Source of the DNA: JBPEWY01 sp965224095
GTDB taxonomy: Bacteria > Bacteroidota > Bacteroidia > Flavobacteriales > Flavobacteriaceae
NCBI GenBank assembly: GCA_965224095.1
Contig: OZ245039.1
Coordinates: forward strand, 2,976,001-3,040,000
Direction of reading: 5' to 3'
Length of the DNA stretch: 64,000 bases
Positions 8,908 to 18,812 of this stretch are shown here, in pieces. The notes under the pieces were generated by a model. It saw nothing but the letters and a program-made list of their open reading frames with translations, did not search any database and had not been told where the DNA came from. A program made the position numbers and the translations under genes. Numbering within the stretch: the stretch's first letter is position 1; each line of letters opens with the position of its first letter.

Positions 8908-11277
8908 ATGAGAAAAAACTACCTTCTCATAGCTTGGCTATGCTTTGTTTTTGGACTGCAGGCACAGATCAGTGTGGACGACAGTCGTTATTCCATTCAG
9001 GAGCTGGTGGAAGATATTCTGATTGCCTCTCCCTGTATTCAAACCTCCAATTATTCGAGTTTTACCGGAACGGTTCAGGGTATTAACGGGATCGGATATT
9101 TTGAGAAGCAAAGTTCCGATTTCCCTTTTTTAAACGGAGTTGTGCTGAGCACCGGAAAAGTAAGTGATGCTCCGGGCCCCAATGAAAACCCATATACCAA
9201 TAGCGGTACCTCACAATGGGTAGGCGATAACGACCTGGAATCAATTACCGATACCGACGGAACTCATAATGCATCGTATATTGAATTTACATTCACTCCG
9301 ATAGCCAATAAGATCAGCTTTAATTTTATCTTCGCCTCCGAAGAATATACACAAAGTGACTGGGAATGTAAGTTTTCAGACGTTTTTGCTTTTATACTTA
9401 CCGATAGCTATAATGTATCCAGAAATCTGGCGGTTATTCCGGGAACCAATACTCCTATTAAAGTAACCACGGTTCACGGCCCTTTACCAGGGGGCGAATG
9501 CCCTCCGCAGAACGAAAGCTATTTTGACACGTATAACGATCCTATTTTATCGGCTATTGAATACAACGGACAAACGGTTCCGCTAAAGGCGGAAGCCGAT
9601 GTAATTCCCGGTGAAACCTATACCATTAAATTAGTAATTGCCGATAACGGTGATGCACAAATGGACTCGGCGGTTTTCCTGGAAGCCGGTAGTTTTGTAA
9701 TAGACGGCAGTCTGGGTCCGGACAGGACCATTGCCAACGGAACAGCCGGATGCGACGGAAGCAGTTTGATACTGGATTCCGGAACTGTGGGAACCGGTAG
9801 TTTTGTATGGAAAAAAGACGGAACGGTAATTTCAGGTGAAAATGGCAGTACCCTGGAAGTTGCAGGCCCCGGAACCTATGAAGTAGATTTTGTGCTGGAT
9901 TCGGGATGTAGTGGAGGAGATAGTATTTTGGTGGAATTTGCCGATGCTCCTCAGGTACAAACTCCCGATATATTTACCATGTGTGAAATTGATGGAGATG
10001 GAACGGAAAATTTCAATCTAACCTCATTGTCATCTGCCATTAACTCGGAAACCGGTACGCAAATCACGTACTTTGAATCAATAACCGATGTAAATGCAGA
10101 CACCCCTATTGTAAATGCAAATAATTATACTAATAAAACCAATCCGCAAATAGTAATAGCCCGGGTTACGTCGTCGTATGGATGTAGCACACTGGTAGAT
10201 GTTGTACTGCGTGTATCTTCTTTTCCGGCTATTAATTTTTCACCCGACCCCATCGAGATTTGTGACGATAACAGTGATGGCATGTATGTTTTTGATTTAA
10301 CACAGCGGGAAAGCGAAATACGCAATGGATTCACAGGAATTGATTTAAGGTATTTTACCACGCGTTCGGGAGCGGCAGAAAATAGAATATCCGATGAGAT
10401 TGTCAATACGGTAAGCTTTCAAAATACCACGGCTTTTCATCAAACCATTTATATCAGGGCAACCGATCCTGCGGCCAACTGTTATAATATATTAACGCTT
10501 TCGCTCGTGGTACATACACTTCCCGGCAGCGTTTTACAAACCTCATATTCACTTTGCCTGGATGCTAATAATATGCCCGTTGCCGATGCACCGGTAATGG
10601 ATACCGGCCTGGATACATCACAATATAACTTTGCCTGGTATACGGGAACTAATCCGGTGAGCACGAATCTTATAATGGGAGCCACCGAAGCGTCTTATAC
10701 TACAGCGGTACAGGGGCCATACGGAGTGCTGGTAACCAATCGTAATACGCAATGTCAGCGGTTTTATAAAACAGAACTTATTCCGTCGTATCCGGCTGAA
10801 GATTTTACGGCGGTAGTTACCACCAGGGCTTTTTCGGGAAGTCAGGTAATTGAGGCTTCTGTAGTAGGCAATGGTGCCTATGTGTTTTCTCTGGACGGAG
10901 GAACTCCGCAGGAATCCGGTGTTTTCAGAGATGTAGCCCCGGGCGAGCATTGGGTTACCGTTAGTGATACGCTGGGTTGTGGCTCGATGACAATTTCCGT
11001 AATGGTCATTGATTTCCCCAGGTTTTTTACCCCTAATGGCGACGGGACCAATGATTCCTGGGATATTTTTGAAGGACTGGATGTACCGGATGATACCGTG
11101 GTTTATATCTATGATAAATTTGGTAAATTACTAAAACAGCTTACCAGGCATACTAAAGGTTGGGATGGAACGTTTAATGGTATATATTTGCCCTCCAGCG
11201 ATTACTGGTTTAATATAGTTTTTGAAGAAGACAATGTAAGAAAGGAAATTAAGGGCCATTTTTCGCTTAAAAGATAA
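8908..11277 (+). CDS. T9SS-exported adhesin with choice-of-anchor L domain and type B (gliding) C-terminal sorting domain
   Basis: About 789 residues from the ATG at 8908; the frame extends 24 bases further up only through TTG. A signal peptide ends ...FGLQAQ. Next comes a choice-of-anchor L-type domain (SYIEFTFTP, FIFASEEYTQSD), Ig-like repeats (about 270-690), and a gliding-motility-associated C-terminal domain. That domain starts FFTPNGDGTNDSWDIFEG and holds VYIYDKFGKLLKQL and GWDGTFNG, the type B signal for the type IX system. It is followed after 3 bases by a PorP/SprF gene, the usual partner. It probably acts as a surface adhesin or motility protein. Confidence 0.92.
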   Translation: MRKNYLLIAWLCFVFGLQAQISVDDSRYSIQELVEDILIASPCIQTSNYSSFTGTVQGINGIGYFEKQSSDFPFLNGVVLSTGKVSDAPGPNENPYTNSGTSQWVGDNDLESITDTDGTHNASYIEFTFTPIANKISFNFIFASEEYTQSDWECKFSDVFAFILTDSYNVSRNLAVIPGTNTPIKVTTVHGPLPGGECPPQNESYFDTYNDPILSAIEYNGQTVPLKAEADVIPGETYTIKLVIADNGDAQMDSAVFLEAGSFVIDGSLGPDRTIANGTAGCDGSSLILDSGTVGTGSFVWKKDGTVISGENGSTLEVAGPGTYEVDFVLDSGCSGGDSILVEFADAPQVQTPDIFTMCEIDGDGTENFNLTSLSSAINSETGTQITYFESITDVNADTPIVNANNYTNKTNPQIVIARVTSSYGCSTLVDVVLRVSSFPAINFSPDPIEICDDNSDGMYVFDLTQRESEIRNGFTGIDLRYFTTRSGAAENRISDEIVNTVSFQNTTAFHQTIYIRATDPAANCYNILTLSLVVHTLPGSVLQTSYSLCLDANNMPVADAPVMDTGLDTSQYNFAWYTGTNPVSTNLIMGATEASYTTAVQGPYGVLVTNRNTQCQRFYKTELIPSYPAEDFTAVVTTRAFSGSQVIEASVVGNGAYVFSLDGGTPQESGVFRDVAPGEHWVTVSDTLGCGSMTISVMVIDFPRFFTPNGDGTNDSWDIFEGLDVPDDTVVYIYDKFGKLLKQLTRHTKGWDGTFNGIYLPSSDYWFNIVFEEDNVRKEIKGHFSLKR

Positions 11278-11280
11278 TGT

Positions 11281-12252
11281 ATGCTTAAAACAAACATAGT
11301 AGCCCTGTTTGCTTTTTTATGTGCCGGCCTTGGATTTTCTCAGGAAGGCCTTCCGGTATATTTCGATTATTTATCGGATAATTATTACCTGATCCACCCG
11401 TCTATGGCGGGAGTCTCGGAAGGTGGTAAGATCAGGCTTACGGCCAGAAAACAATGGTTTGACGTAGATAGAGCCCCGGCACTTCAAACCTTAAGTGCTC
11501 ATATGCGTGTTGGAGAGAAAAGTGGGATTGGAGCTATTTTGTACAACGATAGAAACGGGTATCATTCGCAAACCGGTGTAAAACTTACCTATGCACATCA
11601 CCTGATATTATCAGGAGATGTACGCGCATTAAATCAGCTTTCTTTTGGAATGAGCGCCGGCCTGATACAAAGTAATCTCGACGAAACCGAGTTTAGGTCT
11701 ATTGATCCTGACAATGCCATTTCGGGAACCAATAACAGTGTTACCTATTACAACGTAGATTTAGGGGCGTCGTACAACTTTTTAGAGTTTTATGCCCATT
11801 TTACCGTGAAGAACTTACTAGGAACCAATCGCGATTTATATTCCGGGATAGAAATTGATAACCTGAGAAGATATCTGGTTAGTGCAGGCTATGTATTTGG
11901 AAAATCTGCCTGGCAACTGGAACCGTCCGTACTCTTTCAGCTTACGGAATTCACCAAGGAAAAATCGGTTGATATTAATATGAAAGCCTATAAGGATACG
12001 GAATTTGGAACGCTTTGGGGTGGGTTGTCATACCGGCGGAGTTTTGATGCTCCGGCAGATCTGGGCGAACTGCAACTCTTCACTCCCATACTGGGTGTTA
12101 ATCTCAAAAAATTTATGTTCGCTTATACGTATACCTATCAAACCGGCGACTTAAGATTTGCTAATGGCGGGTTTCACCAGATTACGCTGGGGTATAATTT
12201 CGGACAACCGGAAAAACGGTATGATTGTAAATGCCCTGCAATTAATTTATAA
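11281..12252 (+). CDS. PorP/SprF-family type IX secretion outer-membrane protein
   Basis: A 323-residue protein with a signal peptide, then the typical PorP/SprF start (PVYFDYLSDNYYLIHPSMAG), a beta-barrel of alternating strands, and a C-terminal GFHQITLGYNF strand. SprF is needed for surface delivery of its adjacent SprB-like adhesin. This gene starts 3 bases after the adhesin gene, so it probably serves that protein. A strong terminator follows. Confidence 0.93.
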   Translation: MLKTNIVALFAFLCAGLGFSQEGLPVYFDYLSDNYYLIHPSMAGVSEGGKIRLTARKQWFDVDRAPALQTLSAHMRVGEKSGIGAILYNDRNGYHSQTGVKLTYAHHLILSGDVRALNQLSFGMSAGLIQSNLDETEFRSIDPDNAISGTNNSVTYYNVDLGASYNFLEFYAHFTVKNLLGTNRDLYSGIEIDNLRRYLVSAGYVFGKSAWQLEPSVLFQLTEFTKEKSVDINMKAYKDTEFGTLWGGLSYRRSFDAPADLGELQLFTPILGVNLKKFMFAYTYTYQTGDLRFANGGFHQITLGYNFGQPEKRYDCKCPAINL

Positions 12253-12272
12253 GAAAATTAAAATCGAATAAT

Positions 12273-12308
12273 AAAAACCCGTTCTGGATGATAGAACGGG
12301 TTTTTTTA
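12273..12308 (+). terminator. Intrinsic terminator
   Basis: Stem AACCCGTTCT / AGAACGGGTT with loop GGATGAT, followed by a T-run. It lies between the PorP/SprF gene and a convergent VWA gene and would work in both directions. Confidence 0.85.
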
Positions 12309-12342
12309 TACAGTTTATTTACCGATTACAAGACGCGCCTGC

Positions 12343-13521
12343 CTACTTCCACACATAGTTCTTTTTCTCCGCCTGTTTTCTGATAGCCTTTATCATAGCG
12401 GTTTCTAACATAGAACCCGAATCGGTTTGGTCCTTTTGTGCTTTGGCTATAAAGGAAGCTCTTTTTTTGTTGAGGGCCTGTATTTTTTTCTGGATTTCAT
12501 TGCGCTCCCTGCTCTTTTCCGAAACATACGCTTTTAATTGAGATGCTGATTTACTTCTCAGATCTTTGGGAAGTTGCTCTTTTTTTAAAGCCTCATAATC
12601 AAACGATTTCTCTTTTGCTGCATCTACCAGATCCCAGGAAGCATTGTTGTACATGCCCGAACTTTTACTAACCGCACGCTTCACCACTACTTCTTCGTTA
12701 AGCGATTCCGCATTTGCGTCCTGTTCTGCCTGATTTTGCATTTTGTGGTACCCGTGAGCCCCGTAGGGAATATAGGTGCCGTTTAAACGATGGTTTAGCT
12801 CGATGATAACATCGTCATAAGGTGTAATTATCTGAACGATTTCGCGGTTGTGATCAATAGACATATAATCACCACCACTCATAACAGCACCGTCTTTCCA
12901 TTTGCTTTGGATTCCCTGATAATAATCCCCGCAAAAAATTGTATTAACAATAATATCACCTTCCATGGCATCGGCAATGGCGTCTTTATAAAAAACACGT
13001 CCCTGCGTGAATGGTTCGTTGCCGGCTATAAAAATAAGCTTGAGATCATCCGGATTTTTACCCCAATCCAATTGCTTCAGGGAAGTTTGAATAACCTGAC
13101 CGCAAAACTCGCTTCCTCCATTAGTAGTTAAAGAAAACAGCTTCTCCGAAATTTCATCCAGATCACTGCTGAATCCCAGAATCTGACGTATATATCCTTC
13201 CCGGGACGGCAGGCGATCGTTTCCATATTCGTAAAGCGCTATTTGCAAATTTGGAGCTTCGTTTTCGCACCTGGCATACGAAAGCTCATTAACAATATCC
13301 CAGAGTTGTGCCTTGGCCTGATTAATTAATCCGTCCATACTGTTACTGGTGTCGAGTAAAAGAGCCACTTTTATATATCGCTTTTTAACGGGTGCCTTGT
13401 GCTTTTGCATGTGCGACAAAGGCTCTTTTTTAAATGTTGCTGGTGCAGCAGATACCATAACCATAGAAAGGGCAAGTAATCCGAAACACATTAAATACGT
13501 AGTTTGCTTAGTTTTCATCAT
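12343..13521 (-). CDS. Exported von Willebrand factor A (VWA) domain protein
   Basis: A 392-residue protein with an N-terminal hydrophobic signal (residues 8-26). A VWA domain follows, with the metal-binding DTSNS MIDAS motif at 57-61, then a NGGSEFCG block and a lysine-rich, coiled-coil C-terminal half (about 290-390). It probably binds ligands or partners in the periplasm. No operon partner is close by; the next gene is divergent. Confidence 0.82.
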   Translation of the reverse strand: MMKTKQTTYLMCFGLLALSMVMVSAAPATFKKEPLSHMQKHKAPVKKRYIKVALLLDTSNSMDGLINQAKAQLWDIVNELSYARCENEAPNLQIALYEYGNDRLPSREGYIRQILGFSSDLDEISEKLFSLTTNGGSEFCGQVIQTSLKQLDWGKNPDDLKLIFIAGNEPFTQGRVFYKDAIADAMEGDIIVNTIFCGDYYQGIQSKWKDGAVMSGGDYMSIDHNREIVQIITPYDDVIIELNHRLNGTYIPYGAHGYHKMQNQAEQDANAESLNEEVVVKRAVSKSSGMYNNASWDLVDAAKEKSFDYEALKKEQLPKDLRSKSASQLKAYVSEKSRERNEIQKKIQALNKKRASFIAKAQKDQTDSGSMLETAMIKAIRKQAEKKNYVWK

Positions 13522-13572
13522 TGTGAATTTTTACTTAAAACTAAGTCCAACTTTTTTCTTGAAAAAACACCG

Positions 13573-15909
13573 ATGAGCGAAATGACCATGTGGATGAGGG
13601 AACGGCTTATTTTTTTAGGGAACGGGATGTATGGGAGTAATAAGAAAGCCTTTTTAAAGAAATGGCATTTTACTATACCGTTTAAAGTATGTAAGTTTAT
13701 AAAAATTAAAAAGCGATTGAAGCAATTTATCATATATATATTGGTGCTGATCATAGGGGTTGCAGGAAGTGATGAACTTATTGCACAGGAGAAAGCCATA
13801 ACGCTAACCGGTTCGGTGAAAGGAAAAGAAAGTCGTATTCCCATTCCCGATGTGGAGGTTTTTGTTCCGGGTGGTGCCCGAACCAGGACCGATACTTTTG
13901 GGAAATTTGAAATCCGGCTAAAAATTGGTGATGAATTGGTTGTTAGAGGTGCAGAACTCACCACGGTTTACTATACGGTAAAATCTGATGAGGAATTGGA
14001 AATTTTGGTAGAGGGATATGATGCAGGGGAAGAATTAAAAAAATCAAAACGTACGCGAACACTCACACACCATGCCTTGCTTGATTCAGCGAGGTATTAT
14101 AAAAAAAGAGATATAGACAAGAGCTTGTCGTTTATAGAGCAATCATTAACTGTTTTAGGAAATAAGGGAGCACATAGCGAAAGAGCTTCTTCTTTGGAAG
14201 TGCTTGGCGATATTTATATTTTCCACAGGCAATATGACCTGGCTGTAAGCAACTACAAAAATGCTTTAAAAGAAACCTATTCGGCAGAGGTAAAGATAAA
14301 ACTGGCCAGGGCTTATCTGTTAAGTAAGGATTTTAAAGAAGCCCTGAAAACGTATGAACAGCTCAAAGCCGAACGACGGCTCGCCCCGTATCAACGCATT
14401 GTAATTTACGAGGGCTTGGGAGATGTATATACAAAGCAGGGGCTGTATAAAAAGGCGAGAAACGCCTACCAAACGGGCCTGGAACTGGCCAGGGCAAACA
14501 AGGTAACCCCTAAGATTACCGATCTTAATTCCAAGCTGGGAGATGCCTATGCAGAAGAAGACCTGACCGAAGAGGCGGAAGCCAATTACGGAAATGCTCT
14601 TGTTCTGGCCAAACAGGAGAATACAAAAAGAGCTGTCCGGGAAAAAGAAAAAGTAGCCGATTTTTACAATGAAAAAAATGAATACGATAAAGAAATAGAA
14701 CTGCGCAAATCAACACTCCGTGAAATGCAGTCGTTGGATGAGGCAGTAGAAGAACCTGCCTCCGAATACAAGGAAAACGATTCTATAACCACTCAGAAAA
14801 TAAACTATAAAATAGCCAATGCCTACATTGCCAAGAACAACCTGGAAGAGGCAATTCCCTATCTGGAAAAAAGTATTGAAGAAGCTGATAAAAAAGAAGA
14901 TTTGATCGTCCAGAAAGACGCTACCCGCAAATTGTCGGAAGTATATAGAAGTACCGGAGATTTTACCAGGGCTTTTGAAACATACAGGCAGTATGTGGAA
15001 CTGGTAGATACCCTCTATGTTAAAAAAGAACAGGAATTGGCTCAGGTAGCGCGGATTAACAGAGATATTGCCTTAAAGCAAAGCAGAATCTCAGGATTGG
15101 AACAGGAAAGGGCCCTATCGGAAAGCCGGTACGATTTGGCACTTACGCAACAGCAATTGGCCGAAGAAACTAACAAAAGACAAAAAATAATCATCTATTC
15201 ATTAATTCTCGGGATGTTTCTTTTGGCTGTTACAGCCGGATTATTTTATAGAAATAACAAACAACAGAAGCTCGCTAACAATCTCCTGGCTTTAAAATCG
15301 CTTCGTACGCAAATGAATCCGCATTTTATTTTTAATGCCTTGAATTCTGTAAACAATTTTATTGCTAAAAACGACGAGCGAAGCGCCAATAGATATTTAA
15401 GTGAGTTTTCAACCCTGATGAGATCGGTACTGGAAAATTCGGAAGAAGATTTCATTCCCCTTGAAAAGGAAATCGAGCTCTTAAAATTATATACCAAGCT
15501 GGAACATTCGCGGTTCTCCGAGAAATTTGATTACGATATTGAGGTAGACCAACATATAGATGTCAACGCTTTTATGATTCCTCCAATGCTTTTACAACCC
15601 TATGTGGAAAATGCTATCTGGCACGGTTTAAGATATAAGGAAACCAGGGGATTTTTGAAAATCGCATTTACGGAACAAGATAAAGATACCCTGCAGATTA
15701 CAATTCAGGATAATGGTATTGGAAGAAAACAGTCGCAGGCTCTTAAAACCACGCACCAGCGAAAACAAAAATCAAAGGGAATGGGAAATATAAAAAAGAG
15801 AATTGCCATTTTGAATGCCATGTATAAAGACAAAGTAGATGTATCGGTGGCCGATAATATTCAGGATGCTTCCGGTACCGTAGTGTTACTTACACTTAAG
15901 AAAGATTAA
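13573..15909 (+). CDS. LytS-type sensor histidine kinase with TPR sensor region
   Basis: About 778 residues from the ATG at 13573; an in-frame ATG at 13627 is also possible, and further extension uses only TTG. An N-terminal hydrophobic segment ends ...ELIAQ, then a carboxypeptidase-regulatory-like beta domain, TPR repeats, a coiled coil and one membrane helix (IIYSLILGMFLLAVTAG). The kinase is of the His_kinase (PF06580) type, with phospho-acceptor His584 in QMNPHFIFNALNSV and an ATPase domain with PYVENAIWHGLRY and KGMGNIKKRI. It is followed after 4 bases by its LytTR response regulator, so the pair is a two-component system sensing an unknown envelope cue. Confidence 0.92.
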   Translation: MSEMTMWMRERLIFLGNGMYGSNKKAFLKKWHFTIPFKVCKFIKIKKRLKQFIIYILVLIIGVAGSDELIAQEKAITLTGSVKGKESRIPIPDVEVFVPGGARTRTDTFGKFEIRLKIGDELVVRGAELTTVYYTVKSDEELEILVEGYDAGEELKKSKRTRTLTHHALLDSARYYKKRDIDKSLSFIEQSLTVLGNKGAHSERASSLEVLGDIYIFHRQYDLAVSNYKNALKETYSAEVKIKLARAYLLSKDFKEALKTYEQLKAERRLAPYQRIVIYEGLGDVYTKQGLYKKARNAYQTGLELARANKVTPKITDLNSKLGDAYAEEDLTEEAEANYGNALVLAKQENTKRAVREKEKVADFYNEKNEYDKEIELRKSTLREMQSLDEAVEEPASEYKENDSITTQKINYKIANAYIAKNNLEEAIPYLEKSIEEADKKEDLIVQKDATRKLSEVYRSTGDFTRAFETYRQYVELVDTLYVKKEQELAQVARINRDIALKQSRISGLEQERALSESRYDLALTQQQLAEETNKRQKIIIYSLILGMFLLAVTAGLFYRNNKQQKLANNLLALKSLRTQMNPHFIFNALNSVNNFIAKNDERSANRYLSEFSTLMRSVLENSEEDFIPLEKEIELLKLYTKLEHSRFSEKFDYDIEVDQHIDVNAFMIPPMLLQPYVENAIWHGLRYKETRGFLKIAFTEQDKDTLQITIQDNGIGRKQSQALKTTHQRKQKSKGMGNIKKRIAILNAMYKDKVDVSVADNIQDASGTVVLLTLKKD

Positions 15910-15913
15910 ACAG

Positions 15914-16642
15914 ATGTTAAAAGCAATACTAGTAGAAGATGAAGCAACCAGCAGGGAAATTCTCAGGAATTACCTGGTTAAGTACTGCCCGATGGTTGAA
16001 CTTCTGGGAGAAGCAGCTTCGGTTGATGAAGCACTGGTTTTAATAAAAAGTACCGGGCCGGACCTGGTATTTCTGGATGTGGAAATGCCCTTCGGGAATG
16101 CTTTTGATTTATTGGATATGGTGGGAGAAAGAAATTTTGAAACCGTTTTTGTCACTGCGTATGATCATTATGCTATGGAAGCACTCAACGCACATGCTTC
16201 CTATTATCTGATGAAACCTATTTCTATTGATGAATTGATAAAGGCGGTAGATTATGTGGTTGAGTTAAGGGCTAAGGAAGAACGCTTACAGCAACAGATC
16301 CTCGTACCGAAAACTCAGGAAATCAAGGGAAAAATAACCGTGCCTACCCAGGAAGGATTTGAAGTGGTTAATGTGGCGGATATATTGTACTGCAAGGCTG
16401 ATGATAATTATACGGAGATTTACACAGGGGTAAAGAAAATGCTGGTAAGCAAAACGCTGAAGTACTTCGAAGGGATTTTAAAGGAATATCCGTTTGCGCG
16501 TATTCATAAATCCTACCTCGTAAATGTAAATGAAGTAGTCCGGTACAAAAAGGGAAAGGGGGGAAGCGTTACCCTAAGTAATGGAAAGGAACTAGTTGTA
16601 TCGGCGTCCGGTAAAAAAGAATTATTATCGTTTTTTGGATAA
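15914..16642 (+). CDS. LytTR-family response regulator
   Basis: A 242-residue regulator. The receiver domain (1-115) holds acidic VEDE, the phospho-acceptor Asp55 in FLDVEMP, the switch Thr and Lys in KPIS. A LytTR DNA-binding domain (about 138-240) has CKADDNYTEIY and RIHKSYLVNVN. It is the direct partner of the LytS-type kinase upstream. Confidence 0.94.
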   Translation: MLKAILVEDEATSREILRNYLVKYCPMVELLGEAASVDEALVLIKSTGPDLVFLDVEMPFGNAFDLLDMVGERNFETVFVTAYDHYAMEALNAHASYYLMKPISIDELIKAVDYVVELRAKEERLQQQILVPKTQEIKGKITVPTQEGFEVVNVADILYCKADDNYTEIYTGVKKMLVSKTLKYFEGILKEYPFARIHKSYLVNVNEVVRYKKGKGGSVTLSNGKELVVSASGKKELLSFFG

Positions 16643-16644
16643 AT

Positions 16645-17157
16645 ATGTTAGTAAAAAAAGTAAATGGGAAAGAGCCCCGATTCGGAAAAGATTGTTTTAT
16701 AGCAGAAAACGCAACGCTGGTGGGAGATGTCGTTATGGGAGCTCAATGCAGCGTTTGGTTTAATGCGGTGCTGAGAGGCGATGTACATTATATAAAAATA
16801 GGGAATAAGGTAAATATCCAGGATGGAGCTGTAGTGCACGGCACCTATCGCAAATCGCCCACAAACATTGGCAATAACGTATCGGTAGGGCATAATGCCA
16901 TTGTACACGGATGTACAGTTCATGACAATGTGTTAATTGGCATGGGCGCTATTGTCATGGACAACTGTATTGTGGAGTCTAATAGCATTATAGCAGCAGG
17001 AGCGGTGGTAACCCAGGGAACCCATATAAAAAGCGGAAGTATTTATGCCGGAGTTCCCGCCAGGAAAATAAAAGATATCTCCGAAGAACTCACCCGGGAT
17101 GAGATTCACCGTATTGCCGAAAATTATGTGATGTATGCCGGTTGGTTTAAAGATTAA
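16645..17157 (+). CDS. Gamma-carbonic-anhydrase-like hexapeptide-repeat protein
   Basis: A 170-residue left-handed beta-helix protein of the YrdA/PaaY/gamma-CA group. Hexapeptide repeats run from about 20 to 145, with His in VVHGTY and GHNAIVHGC at the positions that bind zinc in this family, plus RGDVHYIKIG. The usual C-terminal helix follows (DEIHRIAENYVMYA). It begins 2 bases after the regulator gene. Whether it hydrates CO2 cannot be told from the sequence. Confidence 0.9.
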   Translation: MLVKKVNGKEPRFGKDCFIAENATLVGDVVMGAQCSVWFNAVLRGDVHYIKIGNKVNIQDGAVVHGTYRKSPTNIGNNVSVGHNAIVHGCTVHDNVLIGMGAIVMDNCIVESNSIIAAGAVVTQGTHIKSGSIYAGVPARKIKDISEELTRDEIHRIAENYVMYAGWFKD

Positions 17158-17328
17158 AGGGGTGTTTCCCTGCTGCGCAGGGCCGGGCTTTCACTACTCG
17201 CTTGCACCAGGCCGGTGCAGAGCTCAAACAGGCGTTCAATCCCTAACACAACAATTCGGGATACCAAAGAGGTAATTAGTGAATATCCCCATAATAATTC
17301 CTATTTTTGCCAAAATTAAAACCAGAAT
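17158..17328. other. GC-rich intergenic hairpin element
   Basis: The 170 bases before fabD are GC-richer than the flanks. They carry two short hairpins (CCCTGCTGCGCAGGG and GCACCAGGCCGGTGC) separated by GGGCTTTCACTACTCGC. It looks like a REP/BIME-type intergenic element, but only one copy is in this window. Confidence 0.4.
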
Positions 17329-18213
17329 ATGAACGCATATGTTTTTCCCGGTCAGGGAGCCCAGTTTGTGGGCATGGGGCTCGATCTTTACGAAAAATTC
17401 CCGATTGCTCAGGAACTCTTTGAAAAAGCAAACGATATTTTAGGATTTCGCATTACCGATATGATGTTTGAGGGTACGGCAGACGATTTAAAGCAGACAA
17501 AAGTAACGCAACCGGCAATTTTCCTGCACTCGGTGATATTGAGTAAGGTTATGGGAGCTGCTTTTACACCGGATATGGTAGCCGGACATTCCCTCGGGGA
17601 GTTTTCAGCTTTAGTAGCCAATGGAACCCTGTTGTTTGAAGATGGTTTAAAATTAGTATCGCAACGAGCGCTGGCAATGCAACGGGCCTGTGAATTACAA
17701 CCCAGTACGATGGCAGCGGTTTTAGGCCTGGACGATGATGTAGTTGAAAAAATATGTGCCATTACCGAAGGAATCGTAGTTCCGGCTAATTATAACTGCC
17801 CGGGGCAATTAGTTATTTCCGGTGAAGTAGAGGCCGTTAATAAGGCCTGTGAAAACCTTAAGGAAGAAGGTGCCCGCAGGGCATTGGTACTTCCTGTAGG
17901 CGGAGCCTTTCATTCGCCCCTTATGGAGCCGGCCAGGGAACAATTGGCCGAAGCCATTGAAAACACCACGTTTAATACACCCAAATGCCCGGTATATCAA
18001 AATGTAACTACCACCGCCGTAACCGATGCCGAAGAAATTAAAAAGAATTTAATTTTACAGTTAACGGCACCTGTTAAGTGGACACAAAGCGTACAGCAAA
18101 TGATGGCAGATGGAGCTACGCATTTTACAGAGGTAGGCCCGGGTAAGGTACTCCAGGGATTGGTTAAAAAAATTAATAGAGAAGCCGAAGTAGCATCCGG
18201 AATGGCGGAATGA
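17329..18213 (+). CDS. fabD: Malonyl-CoA:ACP transacylase
   Basis: A 294-residue protein with the full FabD layout: GQGAQFVGMG (8-17), the nucleophile Ser88 in AGHSLGEFSAL, and the catalytic His in GGAFHSPLM. It loads malonate onto acyl carrier protein for fatty acid synthesis in the cytoplasm. The gene stands alone with its own terminator. Confidence 0.96.
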   Translation: MNAYVFPGQGAQFVGMGLDLYEKFPIAQELFEKANDILGFRITDMMFEGTADDLKQTKVTQPAIFLHSVILSKVMGAAFTPDMVAGHSLGEFSALVANGTLLFEDGLKLVSQRALAMQRACELQPSTMAAVLGLDDDVVEKICAITEGIVVPANYNCPGQLVISGEVEAVNKACENLKEEGARRALVLPVGGAFHSPLMEPAREQLAEAIENTTFNTPKCPVYQNVTTTAVTDAEEIKKNLILQLTAPVKWTQSVQQMMADGATHFTEVGPGKVLQGLVKKINREAEVASGMAE

Positions 18214-18227
18214 AAAATATACGGAAA

Positions 18228-18260
18228 TAAAAAAGCTGTTGCATTGCAACAGCTTTTTTT
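18228..18260. terminator. Bidirectional intrinsic terminator
   Basis: The hairpin AAGCTGTTGCATTGCAACAGCTT is flanked by A- and T-runs. It separates fabD from the convergent lipoprotein gene. Confidence 0.85.
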
Positions 18261-18284
18261 ATGGAAAAAATACGTGCCACATTA

Positions 18285-18800
18285 TTATAAATGCGGATTT
18301 TCATCTTCGAGGAAACCGGTTCTTTTATGGCCTCCAAATGTATAAACGGTTCCGGGATCCCAGTCAAATTCAGCCTGGAAATAAATGCTGTCAACAGCAG
18401 TTCCCGAACCATGGGCAGTTCCACCGTCACGAATTATCCTACCATTGGTAACCGTAACGGTTCCCCCGGTAATCAATTCCGGCGCACCTGCGGGCCCTGA
18501 AAAGGTAAGGTCTGAAAAATTGGCCTGTACCTTGGTTTTTATTTCAAAAAAAGCACCGTGGTCATCAATCCAGAAATTCTCATCGTTCGAAGCCGCATTA
18601 TAGGTAGAATACAGGTTGTAATCGCCTCCAAAAGCCGGATTCCCGGAAGCATCGTATCCCACAATATACCAATCGCCGGCAAAGTCTACCGTAGCAGTTG
18701 CACCCGGATCCGGATCGCCTCCTTCATCACAGGACTGTAAAGCACCGATCAGCAAAACGGCAAATACAATTCTCAATAGGTTGAATTTATATATCTTCAT
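18285..18800 (-). CDS. Lipid-binding-type surface lipoprotein of a Sus-like locus (PF12888-like)
   Basis: A 171-residue lipoprotein (lipobox ALQSC). It has the shape of the putative lipid-binding family often encoded last in SusC/SusD loci: DFAGDWYIVGYD, a central ENFWIDDHG, VTVTNGRI, DSIYFQAEF and a terminal GGHKRTGFLED. It probably sits on the outer membrane and works with the SusCD transporter upstream. Its ligand is unknown. Confidence 0.72.
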   Translation of the reverse strand: MKIYKFNLLRIVFAVLLIGALQSCDEGGDPDPGATATVDFAGDWYIVGYDASGNPAFGGDYNLYSTYNAASNDENFWIDDHGAFFEIKTKVQANFSDLTFSGPAGAPELITGGTVTVTNGRIIRDGGTAHGSGTAVDSIYFQAEFDWDPGTVYTFGGHKRTGFLEDENPHL

Positions 18801-18812
18801 CTTTATCTTTTT

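Noticed and set aside
13518..13964. Minus-strand frame of 148 codons over the kinase start
   Set aside because: It is a shadow of the kinase gene, with low-complexity Ser-rich sequence and no start context.
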